Assembly (NCBI RefSeq): GCF_001854185.1
Contig: NZ_CP017603.1
Coordinates: 2,356,001 to 2,420,000, forward strand
From: Clostridium formicaceticum
GTDB taxonomy: Bacteria; Bacillota; Clostridia; Peptostreptococcales; Natronincolaceae
Direction: 5' to 3'
DNA length: 64,000 bases
In this document: one piece after another, positions 15,457 to 23,878 of the stretch
Layout of the letters: every line of letters starts with the position of its first letter
How positions within the stretch are numbered: position 1 is the stretch's first letter
Notes under the pieces: model-generated
Database searches by the model: none
Seen by the model: only the letters and a program-made list of their open reading frames with translations
Told to the model about the DNA's origin: nothing
Program-made: the position numbers and the translations under genes

Positions 15457-16555
15457 TTGTTCCAATACCTCCTTTTGTTTTCAATGATTCTCTTTGAAGT
15501 GTTACAGATTTTACAACGCCATAGCCGATAGCTAAAACTACTATAAGGCCGATAATAACAGCTACTTTACCATTGAAACCAACTCCCTGAGGACTTGCTG
15601 CTAAAGAAAAATTATGGGCAAAGGCGGCGCCTGCAATAAGACCTAAAATGGTTACTGCAGCATCTGTATCTCCTTCTCCAGCTAAAATAGATTGTCTTAA
15701 AGGACATCCTCCCAATAAAACAGCAGCAATTCCAGCTAAAGTCATACCAAGGAAGTTCCATAGATGATCGTTGTGGGCAATGGGTTGATCCTGAAAACCT
15801 ATTTTAAAAGTATCAAAGTTAAAGATAAGGTTACCTAAAAGTGCAAATACAAATATACCGATAAGTCCCCACAAATAATGATAATCTCTAATTAATATAA
15901 TATCTCGAATCCCTCCAGCTGTACAAAGACGTGTTCTTTGTAAAATAGCACCAACAATCAGTCCTGCTGCCAGTGCCAAAGTAATAGGTGCCGTCATAGA
16001 TCCAGGCCCACTTTCACTAAAGAAAATAAAGGCTGGCGCCATCAAAAGAAAAATTAATAAAATAACAGAAAAAACCGGTAGGGTATAGCCGGAAATCGTG
16101 GCTTGCTTTGTACTCTTGCCCAGCGTAAAGCCTTGTTTTAAAAACTGAATCCCTATCCAAATACCAGCAACATAACCGAACAAACCTAATAATGCATTAA
16201 GGTCACCATTAGCAAGGCGTAAAATCATTCTTAAAGGGCAACCTAAGAAGACCAAGGCACCAATCATCAGGAAAAAACCCAGTATAAACCGCAGCAATGG
16301 TGTAGAACCACCCCTAGGTTTAAATTCTCCTTTAACCTGTGCCATACCAAAAGCCCCTAAAATAAAACCTGGGATTTCTGGTCTTAAATATTGTACTGCA
16401 GCGGCTCTATGCAATCCTAATCCTCCTGCGATGTCTCTAAAAAAACAGGCTACGCATATTCCCATGTTTACGGGATTTCCAAACTTCACCAATAAGGCTG
16501 CGAATAGGCCTACTAGGCCTCCAGATGCAATGATTTTGCTTTTACCTTCCCTCAT
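15449..16555 (-). CDS. yedE: YedE-family putative selenium transporter
   Basis: Membrane protein (368 aa) with two repeated YeeE/YedE (sulf_transp) halves and about nine to ten hydrophobic segments. Conserved Cys-bearing helices are visible in each half: FLGCPLRMILRLANGD (about 105-120) and LLGGCPLRQSILAGEGDTD (about 285). Family members are proposed to import selenium or sulfur compounds; YedE with TusA-like and DUF3343 partners is associated with selenium use. It is the first gene of the minus-strand operon and overlaps the start region of the TusA-like gene. No selenoprotein or selD gene is within this window. Confidence 0.82.
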   Translation of the reverse strand: MREGKSKIIASGGLVGLFAALLVKFGNPVNMGICVACFFRDIAGGLGLHRAAAVQYLRPEIPGFILGAFGMAQVKGEFKPRGGSTPLLRFILGFFLMIGALVFLGCPLRMILRLANGDLNALLGLFGYVAGIWIGIQFLKQGFTLGKSTKQATISGYTLPVFSVILLIFLLMAPAFIFFSESGPGSMTAPITLALAAGLIVGAILQRTRLCTAGGIRDIILIRDYHYLWGLIGIFVFALLGNLIFNFDTFKIGFQDQPIAHNDHLWNFLGMTLAGIAAVLLGGCPLRQSILAGEGDTDAAVTILGLIAGAAFAHNFSLAASPQGVGFNGKVAVIIGLIVVLAIGYGVVKSVTLQRESLKTKGGIGTNV

Positions 16556-16779
16556 ATTTACACACCTCCATTGTTAATTTATTCCAACTATATTATATTA
16601 AAGTATAAGGGAAGTTAAAAATAAAAGTTTGTAATGTAGTTATCTGGAAAAATAGAAAAATTCTATAGAAGGAATTGTATCGTAATTTCTTTTGTATAGG
16701 GTGAATCCATCTGCTTTATACTATAATGAGGATATACTACTTTAGCATTAAAAATTCTTTAACATTAGGGGGAAGAGAA

Positions 16780-17394
16780 ATGAAGAAATTAACGAAAGCC
16801 TTTTACCATCGACCTACCTTAGAGGTATCCAAGGATTTATTGGGAAAATTTTTAGTGCATCAGATAGGCGTAGATCGGTATGTCGGCAAGATTGTAGAGG
16901 TAGAGGCCTATATAGGAGAAATTGATAAGGCTTGTCATGCTTATAATAATAAAGTTACCAATAGAACAAAAGTATTATATGACCCTCCAGGTACTGCTTA
17001 TGTTTATTTAATTTATGGCATGTATTATTGCTTCAATGTTGTCACAGAAGAGGCAGGCAAGGCGGCGGCTGTGCTGATTAGAGCTGTAGAACCGATAGAA
17101 GGTTTAGAGAAGATGGTGGAAAACAGATATAAAAAAAAGATAAATGAAATAACAAAAAAACAGCTTATTAATTTAACCAATGGTCCAGGTAAGCTTTGTA
17201 TGGCGATGAATATAACAAAAAACAACAATGGGATGGATCTCTTTAATGATGAATTATATATAATAGAAGATAAAGAAACTTCCTCTTTTGATACAATGAC
17301 TACTACAAGAATTAACATAGATTATGCAGAAGAGGCCATAGATTTTCCCTGGAGGTTTTATATAAAGGATAGCTCTTATGTATCAAAAAAATAG
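16780..17394 (+). CDS. 3-methyladenine DNA glycosylase (AAG/MPG family)
   Basis: DNA repair enzyme (204 aa) that excises alkylated purines. Family sequence is clear: FYHRPTLEVSKDLLGKFLV at the N-terminus, the catalytic-Glu segment GKIVEVEAYIGEIDKACHA (about 40-60), NRTKVLYDPPGTAYVYLIYG, and NLTNGPGKLCMAMNI (about 140). The ATG at 16780 has a GGGGGAAGAG site nine bases upstream. An in-frame ATG at 16726 would add 18 residues outside the family and has no ribosome site. It stands alone; an inverted-repeat element follows. Confidence 0.9.
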   Translation: MKKLTKAFYHRPTLEVSKDLLGKFLVHQIGVDRYVGKIVEVEAYIGEIDKACHAYNNKVTNRTKVLYDPPGTAYVYLIYGMYYCFNVVTEEAGKAAAVLIRAVEPIEGLEKMVENRYKKKINEITKKQLINLTNGPGKLCMAMNITKNNNGMDLFNDELYIIEDKETSSFDTMTTTRINIDYAEEAIDFPWRFYIKDSSYVSKK

Positions 17395-17421
17395 AAAAGC
17401 CCCTAGAATATAGTCAAAAGG

Positions 17422-17534
17422 TACTAAAAAAGTTCATCTTTATGATATCATTAGGATTTGTTATTCTGAAGATAAGTGAAGAATCTTGAAGATTCTTCAC
17501 TATTACTCAGGATGACAAAAACACTTTTTTAGTA
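17422..17534. repeat. Nested inverted-repeat element (MITE-like)
   Basis: Outer arms TACTAAAAAAGT (17422-17433) and ACTTTTTTAGTA (17523-17534) are perfect 12-base inverted repeats. Inside, TTGTTATTCTGA and TCAGGATGACAA are imperfect arms, and the centre GTGAAGAATCT / AGATTCTTCAC (17477-17501) is a further palindrome. The inner part resembles the element at 27058-27214, which also carries GTCATCCTGAG ends. It lies between convergent genes and may act as a bidirectional terminator. Confidence 0.6.
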
Positions 17535-17548
17535 GGATTGAGTGGTCT

Positions 17549-18274
17549 TTAGGAACTTTGTAAATTATCTTTAATAATTTCATATACCTTAACGATTAAA
17601 TCACTGGAAGTATCCTTAGAAGCATCATTGTAATAAATAGGAGGGGCAATGGTTAGTACTACTTTTGCTGCGGTAAGATTTCTATCGTTATTGGCTTCTA
17701 ATATTTTATAAGTATTTTGAATCGCAATAGGAATAATAGGTACATTTGCTTTTTGAGCTGGTTTTAAGCTGCCGGGCTTAAAGGGACTAAGTTCGCTACT
17801 CTTACTTCTTGTTCCTTCTGGGAAGATCACCATAGACTGACCAGACTTAAGATTTTCAGTAGTTTGTTTAATCGCTGCCAGGGACTGACGTATATCATTG
17901 CGATCTATGAAAACTCCCTCAATACAATCCAACCATTTATTGATGATAGGCCAACTTTTTAACTCAATTTTTGCTAAAAAACCCAGGGATTTTGGTAAAT
18001 AAAGCAGCAAAACAGGTATATCAAAATAACCTTGATGGTTACTTACAAATAATACGGGTCCTTCTTTGGGGATGTTTTCCAAACCTTTTACCTCTACAGT
18101 ACTTCCGGTGGCACCTATCAATATTTCACACCAGCGTTTACCAACTCTATCTGTTAAATTTCTTTTTTCCTGAATACGACCTTCTTTTTGTAATTTTTTT
18201 ACTTTTGGAATAACAAAAATGGTAACATAAATAGCATAGAATAAGAAATGAATTACGCCTAAAAATTTTCTCAT
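17549..18274 (-). CDS. plsC: 1-acyl-sn-glycerol-3-phosphate acyltransferase (PlsC)
   Basis: Membrane-associated acyltransferase (241 aa) that converts lysophosphatidate to phosphatidate in phospholipid synthesis. The catalytic NHQGYFDIP (HX4D, about residue 85), the VFIDRND block and FPEGTRSKSSELSPFKPG (about 155) are all present. An N-terminal hydrophobic segment (IHFLFYAIYVTIFVI) anchors it. Two starts compete: ATG 18283 is only two bases from the AGGAGG site, ATG 18274 is 11 bases away, so I prefer 18274; the choice changes three residues. The gene stands alone. Confidence 0.88.
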   Translation of the reverse strand: MRKFLGVIHFLFYAIYVTIFVIPKVKKLQKEGRIQEKRNLTDRVGKRWCEILIGATGSTVEVKGLENIPKEGPVLFVSNHQGYFDIPVLLLYLPKSLGFLAKIELKSWPIINKWLDCIEGVFIDRNDIRQSLAAIKQTTENLKSGQSMVIFPEGTRSKSSELSPFKPGSLKPAQKANVPIIPIAIQNTYKILEANNDRNLTAAKVVLTIAPPIYYNDASKDTSSDLIVKVYEIIKDNLQSS

Positions 18275-18444
18275 AGGGGACATTTCCTCCTGTTCAATAG
18301 ATAATTACTGCGATGTAAATATATTACCATAAAGTAGAATAGTTTAAAAGGAAACTTTTAGGTTTATTACAAACTAGTGCAAAGTAGCGTCCCCGTGGGG
18401 TAGCGTGGAGACTATATTAACTATATTAAAGGAGTGAATGAAAA

Positions 18445-19269
18445 ATGCGTAAGTTTAAAGTGGCAGTTTGTCAGATGCTTGTTACAGAAAACAAGGAAGA
18501 AAACTTGATCAAAGCTGAAGAAATGATTCGAGAGGCAAAATCTCAAGAGGCAAAAATCGTCGTATTGCCAGAGATATTTAATTGTCCCTATAATAGTCAG
18601 TCAATGCTCGAAATGGCAGAGACTTATCCGGGAGAAACCACCAGTAGGTTGTCTAATCTAGCAAAGGAACTGTCATTATATATTATAGGAGGGTCAATAG
18701 CAGAAAAATCTAAGAATAAAGTTTACAATACATCCTTTATCTTTGGACCTCAGGGGGAACTTTTGGGCAGGCATAGGAAAATGCATTTATTCGATATCGA
18801 TATTAAAGGGAAAATTACCTTTAAGGAATCTGATGTATTTGAAGCAGGGGATGAGGTAACGGTAGTAGATACAGGGTTTTGCAAAATAGGTGTAGCTATA
18901 TGTTTTGATATGAGATTTCCAGAATTGATGAGGTTAATGGTCTTGAAAGGGGCAGAGGTTATTATCGTACCAGCGGCCTTTAATACTACTACGGGGCCTG
19001 CCCATTGGCATGAAACCATTAAGGTGAGGGCTGTAGATAATCAAGTATATTTTGTGGCGGCATCTCCTGCCCGCAACCTACAATCCAGTTATCATGCCTA
19101 TGGATTCTCTACGATTATGAATCCTTTTGGAGAAGTAGTGGGTGCTGCCGAAGAAGGAGAAACCATAGTTTATGGTGAGATTGATTTAAATTATGTAGAA
19201 AAGGTGAGACAGGAGCTTCCTTTATTGAAGAATAGAAGAAAGGACTTATATACATTAACAGAAGTATAA
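18445..19269 (+). CDS. Carbon-nitrogen hydrolase, Nit2/omega-amidase-like
   Basis: Cytoplasmic nitrilase-superfamily amidohydrolase (274 aa). The Glu-Lys-Cys triad is visible: Glu in VVLPEIFNCPY (about 44), Lys in GRHRKMHLFDIDI (about 112) and Cys in GVAICFDMRFPE (about 153). The sequence most resembles Nit2/omega-amidase or the deaminated-glutathione amidase branch, which deaminate alpha-ketoglutaramate or repair damaged metabolites; the exact substrate is uncertain. The ATG has an AAAGGAG site, though 11 bases away. No partner gene is linked. Confidence 0.85.
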   Translation: MRKFKVAVCQMLVTENKEENLIKAEEMIREAKSQEAKIVVLPEIFNCPYNSQSMLEMAETYPGETTSRLSNLAKELSLYIIGGSIAEKSKNKVYNTSFIFGPQGELLGRHRKMHLFDIDIKGKITFKESDVFEAGDEVTVVDTGFCKIGVAICFDMRFPELMRLMVLKGAEVIIVPAAFNTTTGPAHWHETIKVRAVDNQVYFVAASPARNLQSSYHAYGFSTIMNPFGEVVGAAEEGETIVYGEIDLNYVEKVRQELPLLKNRRKDLYTLTEV

Positions 19270-19440
19270 AAAAACAGGATGTTTTTAGCAACCTATAATT
19301 TTGAAAATATTGGAACATGTCCACAGTTGCAGTTTTTAAAGGGGTCTCCCCTTTTCCAAAACTTACAACCCTTGAAACCATATACACCCCTTTTGATTTA
19401 TGCTAAAATTTTTGGGAGTCTAGCAGAAAGGTTGGTGTAT

Positions 19441-20349
19441 ATGAAGATACAATCGAACAAGTGGTGGATTGGTATAATGTCCATCACACTTATCGTTGTA
19501 GTGATTGCTTCAGTACAAATAGCAAATGCACCTAATACAGAGATAAAAGGTAGTGCTACTGAGGTAGAGGAGTACTTAGAAGAGGAAGCGGAAGAATGGG
19601 TTTATGAGAGTGCTACAGAGGAAGAAACAGAAGAAGATGTAAAGACAAATGATTTTTTAACAGGGAAAGTTAAAAAAGATTTGCAAACAGCCGCATCTAG
19701 TATCACATCAGAAGAAGTTGTAACTGTTGAAGCGTCAAGAAGTACTAGCAATACGGTTGATATGTCTCCTATTACTTCAGACAGGTATACTGTAAAAAGT
19801 GGAGATACGTTATTTTTAGTTGCTCAAAGGGCAAATCTTTCTTTACAGGAGTTAAAGTCAATGAACAACATAAGTACTGATACAATTTATGTTGGACAAG
19901 TACTTGAAACAAAAAAAATTACTCAGTCAGTAAATGTTGCACAAGCGTCATCTAATACAGTGGTTACGAGAGGTTCTCAAAGGGATGATGATATTTATTG
20001 GTTAAGTAGAATTATTCATGCCGAAGCTCAAGGTGAGCCTTATCAAGGGAAGGTAGCAGTAGGAAATGTTGTATTAAACAGAGTTCGAAGTGGAAATTTT
20101 CCTAACAGTATTTATGGGGTTATTTTCGACAGACAAGATGGTTATGTGCAGTTTTCCCCAGTGATTGATGGTACTATCCATAATACCCCTGATAGAGATA
20201 GTATTCAGGCAGCAACAGATGCACTTAATGGGGTAAGGCCTGTAGGAGAAGCTTTGTATTTCTTAAATCCAAGAAAAGCAACAAATTTTTGGATTGTTGC
20301 CAACAGAAGATTTATGAAAACCATTGGAGATCATGATTTTTACTATTGA
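19441..20349 (+). CDS. LysM and SleB-type cell-wall hydrolase, exported
   Basis: Secreted peptidoglycan hydrolase (302 aa). An N-terminal signal/anchor (WWIGIMSITLIVVVIASV) is followed by a Glu-rich linker, a LysM domain (DRYTVKSGDTLFLVAQRANL to IYVGQVLETK, about 110-160), and a C-terminal SleB/hydrolase_2 domain with WLSRIIHAEAQGEPYQGKVA (about 190), where Glu is the likely catalytic residue. This is the spore-cortex lytic enzyme fold, but LysM-SleB proteins also act in vegetative wall turnover. The ATG at 19441 is chosen because signal-peptide sequence begins there; the open frame upstream has no family features. Confidence 0.85.
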   Translation: MKIQSNKWWIGIMSITLIVVVIASVQIANAPNTEIKGSATEVEEYLEEEAEEWVYESATEEETEEDVKTNDFLTGKVKKDLQTAASSITSEEVVTVEASRSTSNTVDMSPITSDRYTVKSGDTLFLVAQRANLSLQELKSMNNISTDTIYVGQVLETKKITQSVNVAQASSNTVVTRGSQRDDDIYWLSRIIHAEAQGEPYQGKVAVGNVVLNRVRSGNFPNSIYGVIFDRQDGYVQFSPVIDGTIHNTPDRDSIQAATDALNGVRPVGEALYFLNPRKATNFWIVANRRFMKTIGDHDFYY

Positions 20350-20362
20350 TAGAACCCCACTT

Positions 20363-20399
20363 AAAAAGAGCAGGAGAAAAATTTCTCTTGCTCTTTTTT
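20363..20399 (+). terminator. Terminator after the SleB-like gene
   Basis: Stem AAAAAGAGCAGGAGAAA / TTTCTCTTGCTCTTTTTT just after the stop codon, ending in a T-run. Confidence 0.75.
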
Positions 20400-20506
20400 A
20401 AAAACTGCTTCTTTTAAATAAAAGAGATTGATGAATAAGCAAAACATTTTAAAAAACATAGAAAATTTTGAAAAATAGATAAAAAAGAGGGAATTTCCAA
20501 ATACAG

Positions 20507-20535
20507 TTGACAGTATCCTGTAAAGTATGTTACAC
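20507..20535 (+). promoter_or_regulatory. Possible promoter of the lysine riboswitch transcript
   Basis: TTGACA (20507-20512) and TTACAC (20530-20535) with 17-base spacing lie about 55 bases before the lysine riboswitch. The -35 is perfect, the -10 weak. Other promoters nearer the riboswitch are possible. Confidence 0.4.
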
Positions 20536-20590
20536 TACCTACAATATGAAAAAAAGACTTTTTTATAGGATTTATAGTAATTAAATATAC

Positions 20591-20778
20591 AATTAATAAG
20601 TAGAGGTGCATTGAAGAAGAGTATATAGCAGGTGTTAAGAGGGAAACCCTCAATATTGCTATAGAAAGGCTGACGTGCCGAAGTCGTTAAATGGTTTTCA
20701 ATTTAACGGTTGGGGGTTTAGTGAATAACTAAACAACTGTCATGGAAATACTAATCCATGGGGCGCTATTTGTTAATT
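20591..20778 (+). ncRNA. Lysine riboswitch (L box)
   Basis: The leader of the asd-dap-lysC operon carries the L-box signatures in order: AGAGGTGCATTGAAGAAGAG, AAAGGCTGACGTGCCGAAGT, GGTTGGGGGTTTAGTG, AACTGTCATGG and TGGGGCGCTATT. The 5' AATTAATAAGTAG and 3' GCTATTTGTTAATT close the P1 stem. Lysine binding in this class promotes the downstream terminator, so the operon is switched off when lysine is plentiful. The conservation is strong enough for confident recognition by eye. Confidence 0.93.
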
Positions 20779-20871
20779 GCAACAATATTATAGAGGATGT
20801 AATCGCAATTTATTTTTTGATGAATATTTTTTGTGGGTTGCTGCTATATCTATATTTTGTCGCATTAACAA

Positions 20872-20898
20872 CTCCTAGGATTAACCTAGGAGATTTTT
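20872..20898 (+). terminator. Riboswitch-controlled terminator ahead of asd
   Basis: CTCCTAGGATTAACCTAGGAG (outer arms CTCCTAGG / CCTAGGAG) followed by ATTTTT, between the lysine riboswitch and asd. A weaker AATTGC / GCAATT stem with a T-run lies between it and the riboswitch (20775-20820) and may be part of the same switch. Confidence 0.75.
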
Positions 20899-20958
20899 AA
20901 TATACTTTTATGAAGGTCAAATCTAACTTAATAATCAAATTATGGAAGGGGAATAAAT

Positions 20959-21954
20959 ATGGGTCTATCTATTGGTGTAGTAGGAGCAACGGGAGCGGTC
21001 GGACGTAAAATGATTGAAATTTTAAAGGAAAGAAATTTGCCTGTTGATTCTTTAAGAGCTTTTGCATCTCAAAGGTCAGCTGGAGAGAAGCTAGATTTTA
21101 AAGGCCAGGAAATTACAGTAGAGCTTCTAACAGAAGAGGTTATGAAGGATAAATTTGATTATCTATTGTTTTCAGCAGGTGGTGGGGTATCAGAGAAGTA
21201 TGCACCAATTGCAGCTGCAGCGGGAAATATTGTTATAGATAACTCTTCACAATGGAGAATGACCGAAGGTATTCCTTTGGTAGTGCCAGAAGTAAACCCC
21301 CACACGTTAAAGGGTTACAAGGGCATTATAGCAAACCCTAATTGTTCAACAATACAAATGATGGTGGCTTTAGCACCGTTGCATAGACGATATGGTATTA
21401 AAAAAATTGTTGTAGCTACTTACCAAGCTGTATCTGGAAGTGGGCATAAAGCTATTGTAGAATTAGAAAGTCAATTGAAGGATGAAGCTTATCCTAATCA
21501 AGTTTACCCAAAAAGAATTGCTGGTAACTGTATCCCTCATATTGATGTATTTAATGAAAATGGATTCACAAAAGAAGAATTAAAAATGGTGTACGAGACA
21601 CAAAAAATACTAGAAGATAATACTATAGTAGTAAACGCTACTACTGTTAGAATTCCTGTAGTTTATGGACATAGTGAGTCTATCTATTTAGAATTCAAAG
21701 AGGCGCCTCAAGTAGCAGAAGTAAAGCAAATTTTAGAAAATGCACCAGGGGTTGTTGTAGTAGATGCTCCAGAAACCAACGGATATCCTACACCATTAGA
21801 AATAGCTAACACAGATGATACTTATGTAGGAAGAATAAGGAAAGATTTGTTTGATCCAACTGCATTATCTCTTTGGGTGGTAGCAGACAATTTAAGAAAA
21901 GGAGCTGCTACCAACGCTGTTCAAATTATAGAGGTAATGGAAGGTATGAAATAA
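20959..21954 (+). CDS. asd: Aspartate-semialdehyde dehydrogenase
   Basis: Cytoplasmic NADPH-dependent enzyme (331 aa) that reduces aspartyl phosphate to aspartate semialdehyde, the branch point to lysine, diaminopimelate, threonine and methionine. The N-terminal Rossmann motif is VGATGAVGRKMIEIL; the catalytic Cys is in IANPNCSTIQMMVAL (about 128), and the catalytic His lies in RIPVVYGHSESIYLEF. The ATG has a GAAGGGGA site. It is the first gene after the lysine riboswitch and begins the dap operon. Length is typical. Confidence 0.95.
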   Translation: MGLSIGVVGATGAVGRKMIEILKERNLPVDSLRAFASQRSAGEKLDFKGQEITVELLTEEVMKDKFDYLLFSAGGGVSEKYAPIAAAAGNIVIDNSSQWRMTEGIPLVVPEVNPHTLKGYKGIIANPNCSTIQMMVALAPLHRRYGIKKIVVATYQAVSGSGHKAIVELESQLKDEAYPNQVYPKRIAGNCIPHIDVFNENGFTKEELKMVYETQKILEDNTIVVNATTVRIPVVYGHSESIYLEFKEAPQVAEVKQILENAPGVVVVDAPETNGYPTPLEIANTDDTYVGRIRKDLFDPTALSLWVVADNLRKGAATNAVQIIEVMEGMK

Positions 21955-21992
21955 GAACACATTTCCTATAAAATAAATGAGGAGGAAAAAAT

Positions 21993-22865
21993 ATGTTTAA
22001 AGGCGCAGGTGTTGCCATTATTACCCCTTTCAAAGATGACCAGATTGACCTACCAGCTTTTGAAAGACTTATTGACTTTCAAATACAAAACGATATACAG
22101 GCCTTAATTGTATTAGGTACTACTGGGGAAGCATCAACACAAACATGGGAAGAAAGGGAGACCGTAATAAAAGCTGCCGTAGCAAAAACAAATAAAAAAG
22201 TTCCTGTGATTGTTGGAACAGGTTCTAATAACACAGAAGTAGCTATCAAATATACAAAGCAGGCAGAAGCTTTAGGAGCTGACGGTGTTTTAGTGGTAAC
22301 TCCTTATTACAACAAGTGTACACAAAAAGGTTTGATACAGCATTATACAGAAATCGCAAGAGCAACATCTCTGCCAGTAATTCTTTATAATGTTCCTTCG
22401 AGAACTGGTGTAAATATTGAGCCACAAACAGTGGTGGAACTTGCTAAAGTACAAAATATTATTGGCGTAAAGGAAGCCAGTGCAAATATGGGTCAGATAC
22501 TTGAAATTAAAAGATTAGTACCAGAAAGTTTTAAAATTTGGTCTGGTAATGATGATAATATCCTACCGATCTATTCCTGTGGTGGTGATGGGGTAATTTC
22601 TGTATTGGCCAATGTTGTACCAAAGGAAACCCAAGCTATGTGCAAAGCTTTTGAAGAGGGAAATATAAAAGAAGCCATTAGACTTCAAGTTTATTATAAA
22701 AAACTAATCAACCTGTTGTTTGTAGAGGTAAATCCAATTCCTACGAAGGCAGCTTTAAGCGCAATGGGGTATGCTGAAAATCAACTAAGACTTCCCTTAA
22801 CTCCTATGGAGGAAGAAAACATGAAGAAATTAGTGGAGGAAATGAAGTATCTACAAATCATATAG
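21993..22865 (+). CDS. dapA: 4-hydroxy-tetrahydrodipicolinate synthase DapA
   Basis: Class I aldolase-type enzyme (290 aa) that condenses aspartate semialdehyde with pyruvate, the first committed step to diaminopimelate and lysine. Motifs are LGTTGEASTQTWEE (about 44), the catalytic Tyr in VVTPYYNKCTQKGL, YNVPSRTGVNI, and the Schiff-base Lys in IIGVKEASANMGQI (about 162). An ATG follows a GAGGAGG site 38 bases after asd. Placed between asd and dapB, it belongs to the lysine-riboswitch operon. Confidence 0.95.
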   Translation: MFKGAGVAIITPFKDDQIDLPAFERLIDFQIQNDIQALIVLGTTGEASTQTWEERETVIKAAVAKTNKKVPVIVGTGSNNTEVAIKYTKQAEALGADGVLVVTPYYNKCTQKGLIQHYTEIARATSLPVILYNVPSRTGVNIEPQTVVELAKVQNIIGVKEASANMGQILEIKRLVPESFKIWSGNDDNILPIYSCGGDGVISVLANVVPKETQAMCKAFEEGNIKEAIRLQVYYKKLINLLFVEVNPIPTKAALSAMGYAENQLRLPLTPMEEENMKKLVEEMKYLQII

Positions 22866-22882
22866 GGGAAGGGAGGGGTTTT

Positions 22883-23605
22883 ATGAATTTATTAATAGCT
22901 GGTATTAGCGGAATAATGGGACAGAAGATTTATAAATTAGCAACGGAGGACAATTACTGGAGTAAAGTAGAGGGTGTAGATGAAAAAAATCCCTTTGATA
23001 CAGTTCAGGAAGTGCCAAGTGTAGTCATTGACTTTTCTCATCCAACTGCACTGCAGGGAGTTTTAAAATATTGTGTAGATAATAAGGTGCCTTTAGTTAT
23101 TGGGACTACTGGATTTGAAGCTGAAGAACAGCAACTCATTGAGAAGGCTTCAAAAACCATCCCTATCTTACAGGCAACCAATATGTCTTTAGGCATGAAC
23201 ATCATGTTTTCTTTAGTAGAGCAGGTAGCATCTATTTTAAAGGATAAGGTTGATATTGAAGTGGTAGAAGCCCATCATAATAGAAAGAAGGATGCACCGT
23301 CAGGCAGTGCTACCACCATTATAGAATCTATAGAAAAAGGGTTAGGAGAAACAAGAAAACATGTCCATGGTAGAGAAGGTCAGTGTCCTCGGGAGAAAGG
23401 GGAAATTGGCGTTCATGCTATCCGTGGAGGAAACATTGTAGGGTTACATGAAGCAAGTTTTATCCACGATTTAGAGACTATAAAAATTACCCATGAAGCT
23501 TATGATCGTTCAGTATTTGCACAAGGAGCGCTAGAGGCTGCTAAGTTTTTAATTGGTAAGGAAAATAGGATTTATAATATGAAGGATGTTTTAGGTCTAA
23601 AATAA
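22883..23605 (+). CDS. dapB: 4-hydroxy-tetrahydrodipicolinate reductase DapB
   Basis: NAD(P)H-dependent reductase (240 aa) giving tetrahydrodipicolinate. Motifs are the nucleotide-binding GISGIMGQKIYKLA, VVIDFSHPTAL, PLVIGTTGF, and the catalytic EAHHNRKKDAPSGSA (about 132). The family's VHAIRGGNIVGLHEASF is present. It starts 17 bases after dapA with a GGGAGGGG site. At 240 residues it is slightly shorter than E. coli DapB (273), typical for clostridial enzymes. A hairpin follows, so some transcripts may stop here. Confidence 0.95.
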   Translation: MNLLIAGISGIMGQKIYKLATEDNYWSKVEGVDEKNPFDTVQEVPSVVIDFSHPTALQGVLKYCVDNKVPLVIGTTGFEAEEQQLIEKASKTIPILQATNMSLGMNIMFSLVEQVASILKDKVDIEVVEAHHNRKKDAPSGSATTIIESIEKGLGETRKHVHGREGQCPREKGEIGVHAIRGGNIVGLHEASFIHDLETIKITHEAYDRSVFAQGALEAAKFLIGKENRIYNMKDVLGLK

Positions 23606-23621
23606 TAGCAAGAAAACTTAG

Positions 23622-23644
23622 GCTGCCTTTCAAAAGAAGGCAGC
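23622..23644 (+). terminator. Hairpin after dapB
   Basis: GCTGCCTT (23622-23629) pairs with AAGGCAGC (23637-23644). The following T-run is poor (TTGGTATTAT), so it may be a partial terminator or processing site inside the dap operon. Confidence 0.5.
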
Positions 23645-23674
23645 TTGGTATTATAGATATACATCTTTAAATTA

Positions 23675-23768
23675 GAATTTTAATATACACAGTCTGCGAT
23701 TTTGTCTTGGCTAAAAAGCGTAGTCAAGGACTGAAAATGCAGCTTTTAGTATTAGTATATTAAAATCC
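23675..23768. repeat. Small inverted-repeat element, copy 1
   Basis: A 94-base unit with ends GAATTTTAATATAC and GTATATTAAAATCC, a near-perfect 14-base terminal inverted repeat. It lies in the dapB-dapH gap. A second unit with the same ends (GGATTTTAAT / ATTAAAATCC) and different interior is at 33018-33102, and both are followed by CATAGG. It looks like a MITE or a stable intergenic hairpin family. Confidence 0.5.
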
Positions 23769-23878
23769 ATAGGCGTAGGACTATAGATATCTGTAGAGAA
23801 TATAATAAAACCTGATGATTTATGGAAACATAAGAAAAAATGCAATACAAAAAACGACTACTAGGAGGAAGATAGAAC

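Noticed and set aside
15449-16555. Possible in-frame selenocysteine TGA in the yedE region genes
   Set aside because: All three selenium-type genes are open from start to stop with ordinary stop codons; no internal TGA or SECIS-like structure was seen.
18375-18412. GC-rich hairpin (CCCCGTGGGG) upstream of the nitrilase-like gene
   Set aside because: The stem is only five base pairs, has no T-run and matches no RNA class I know.
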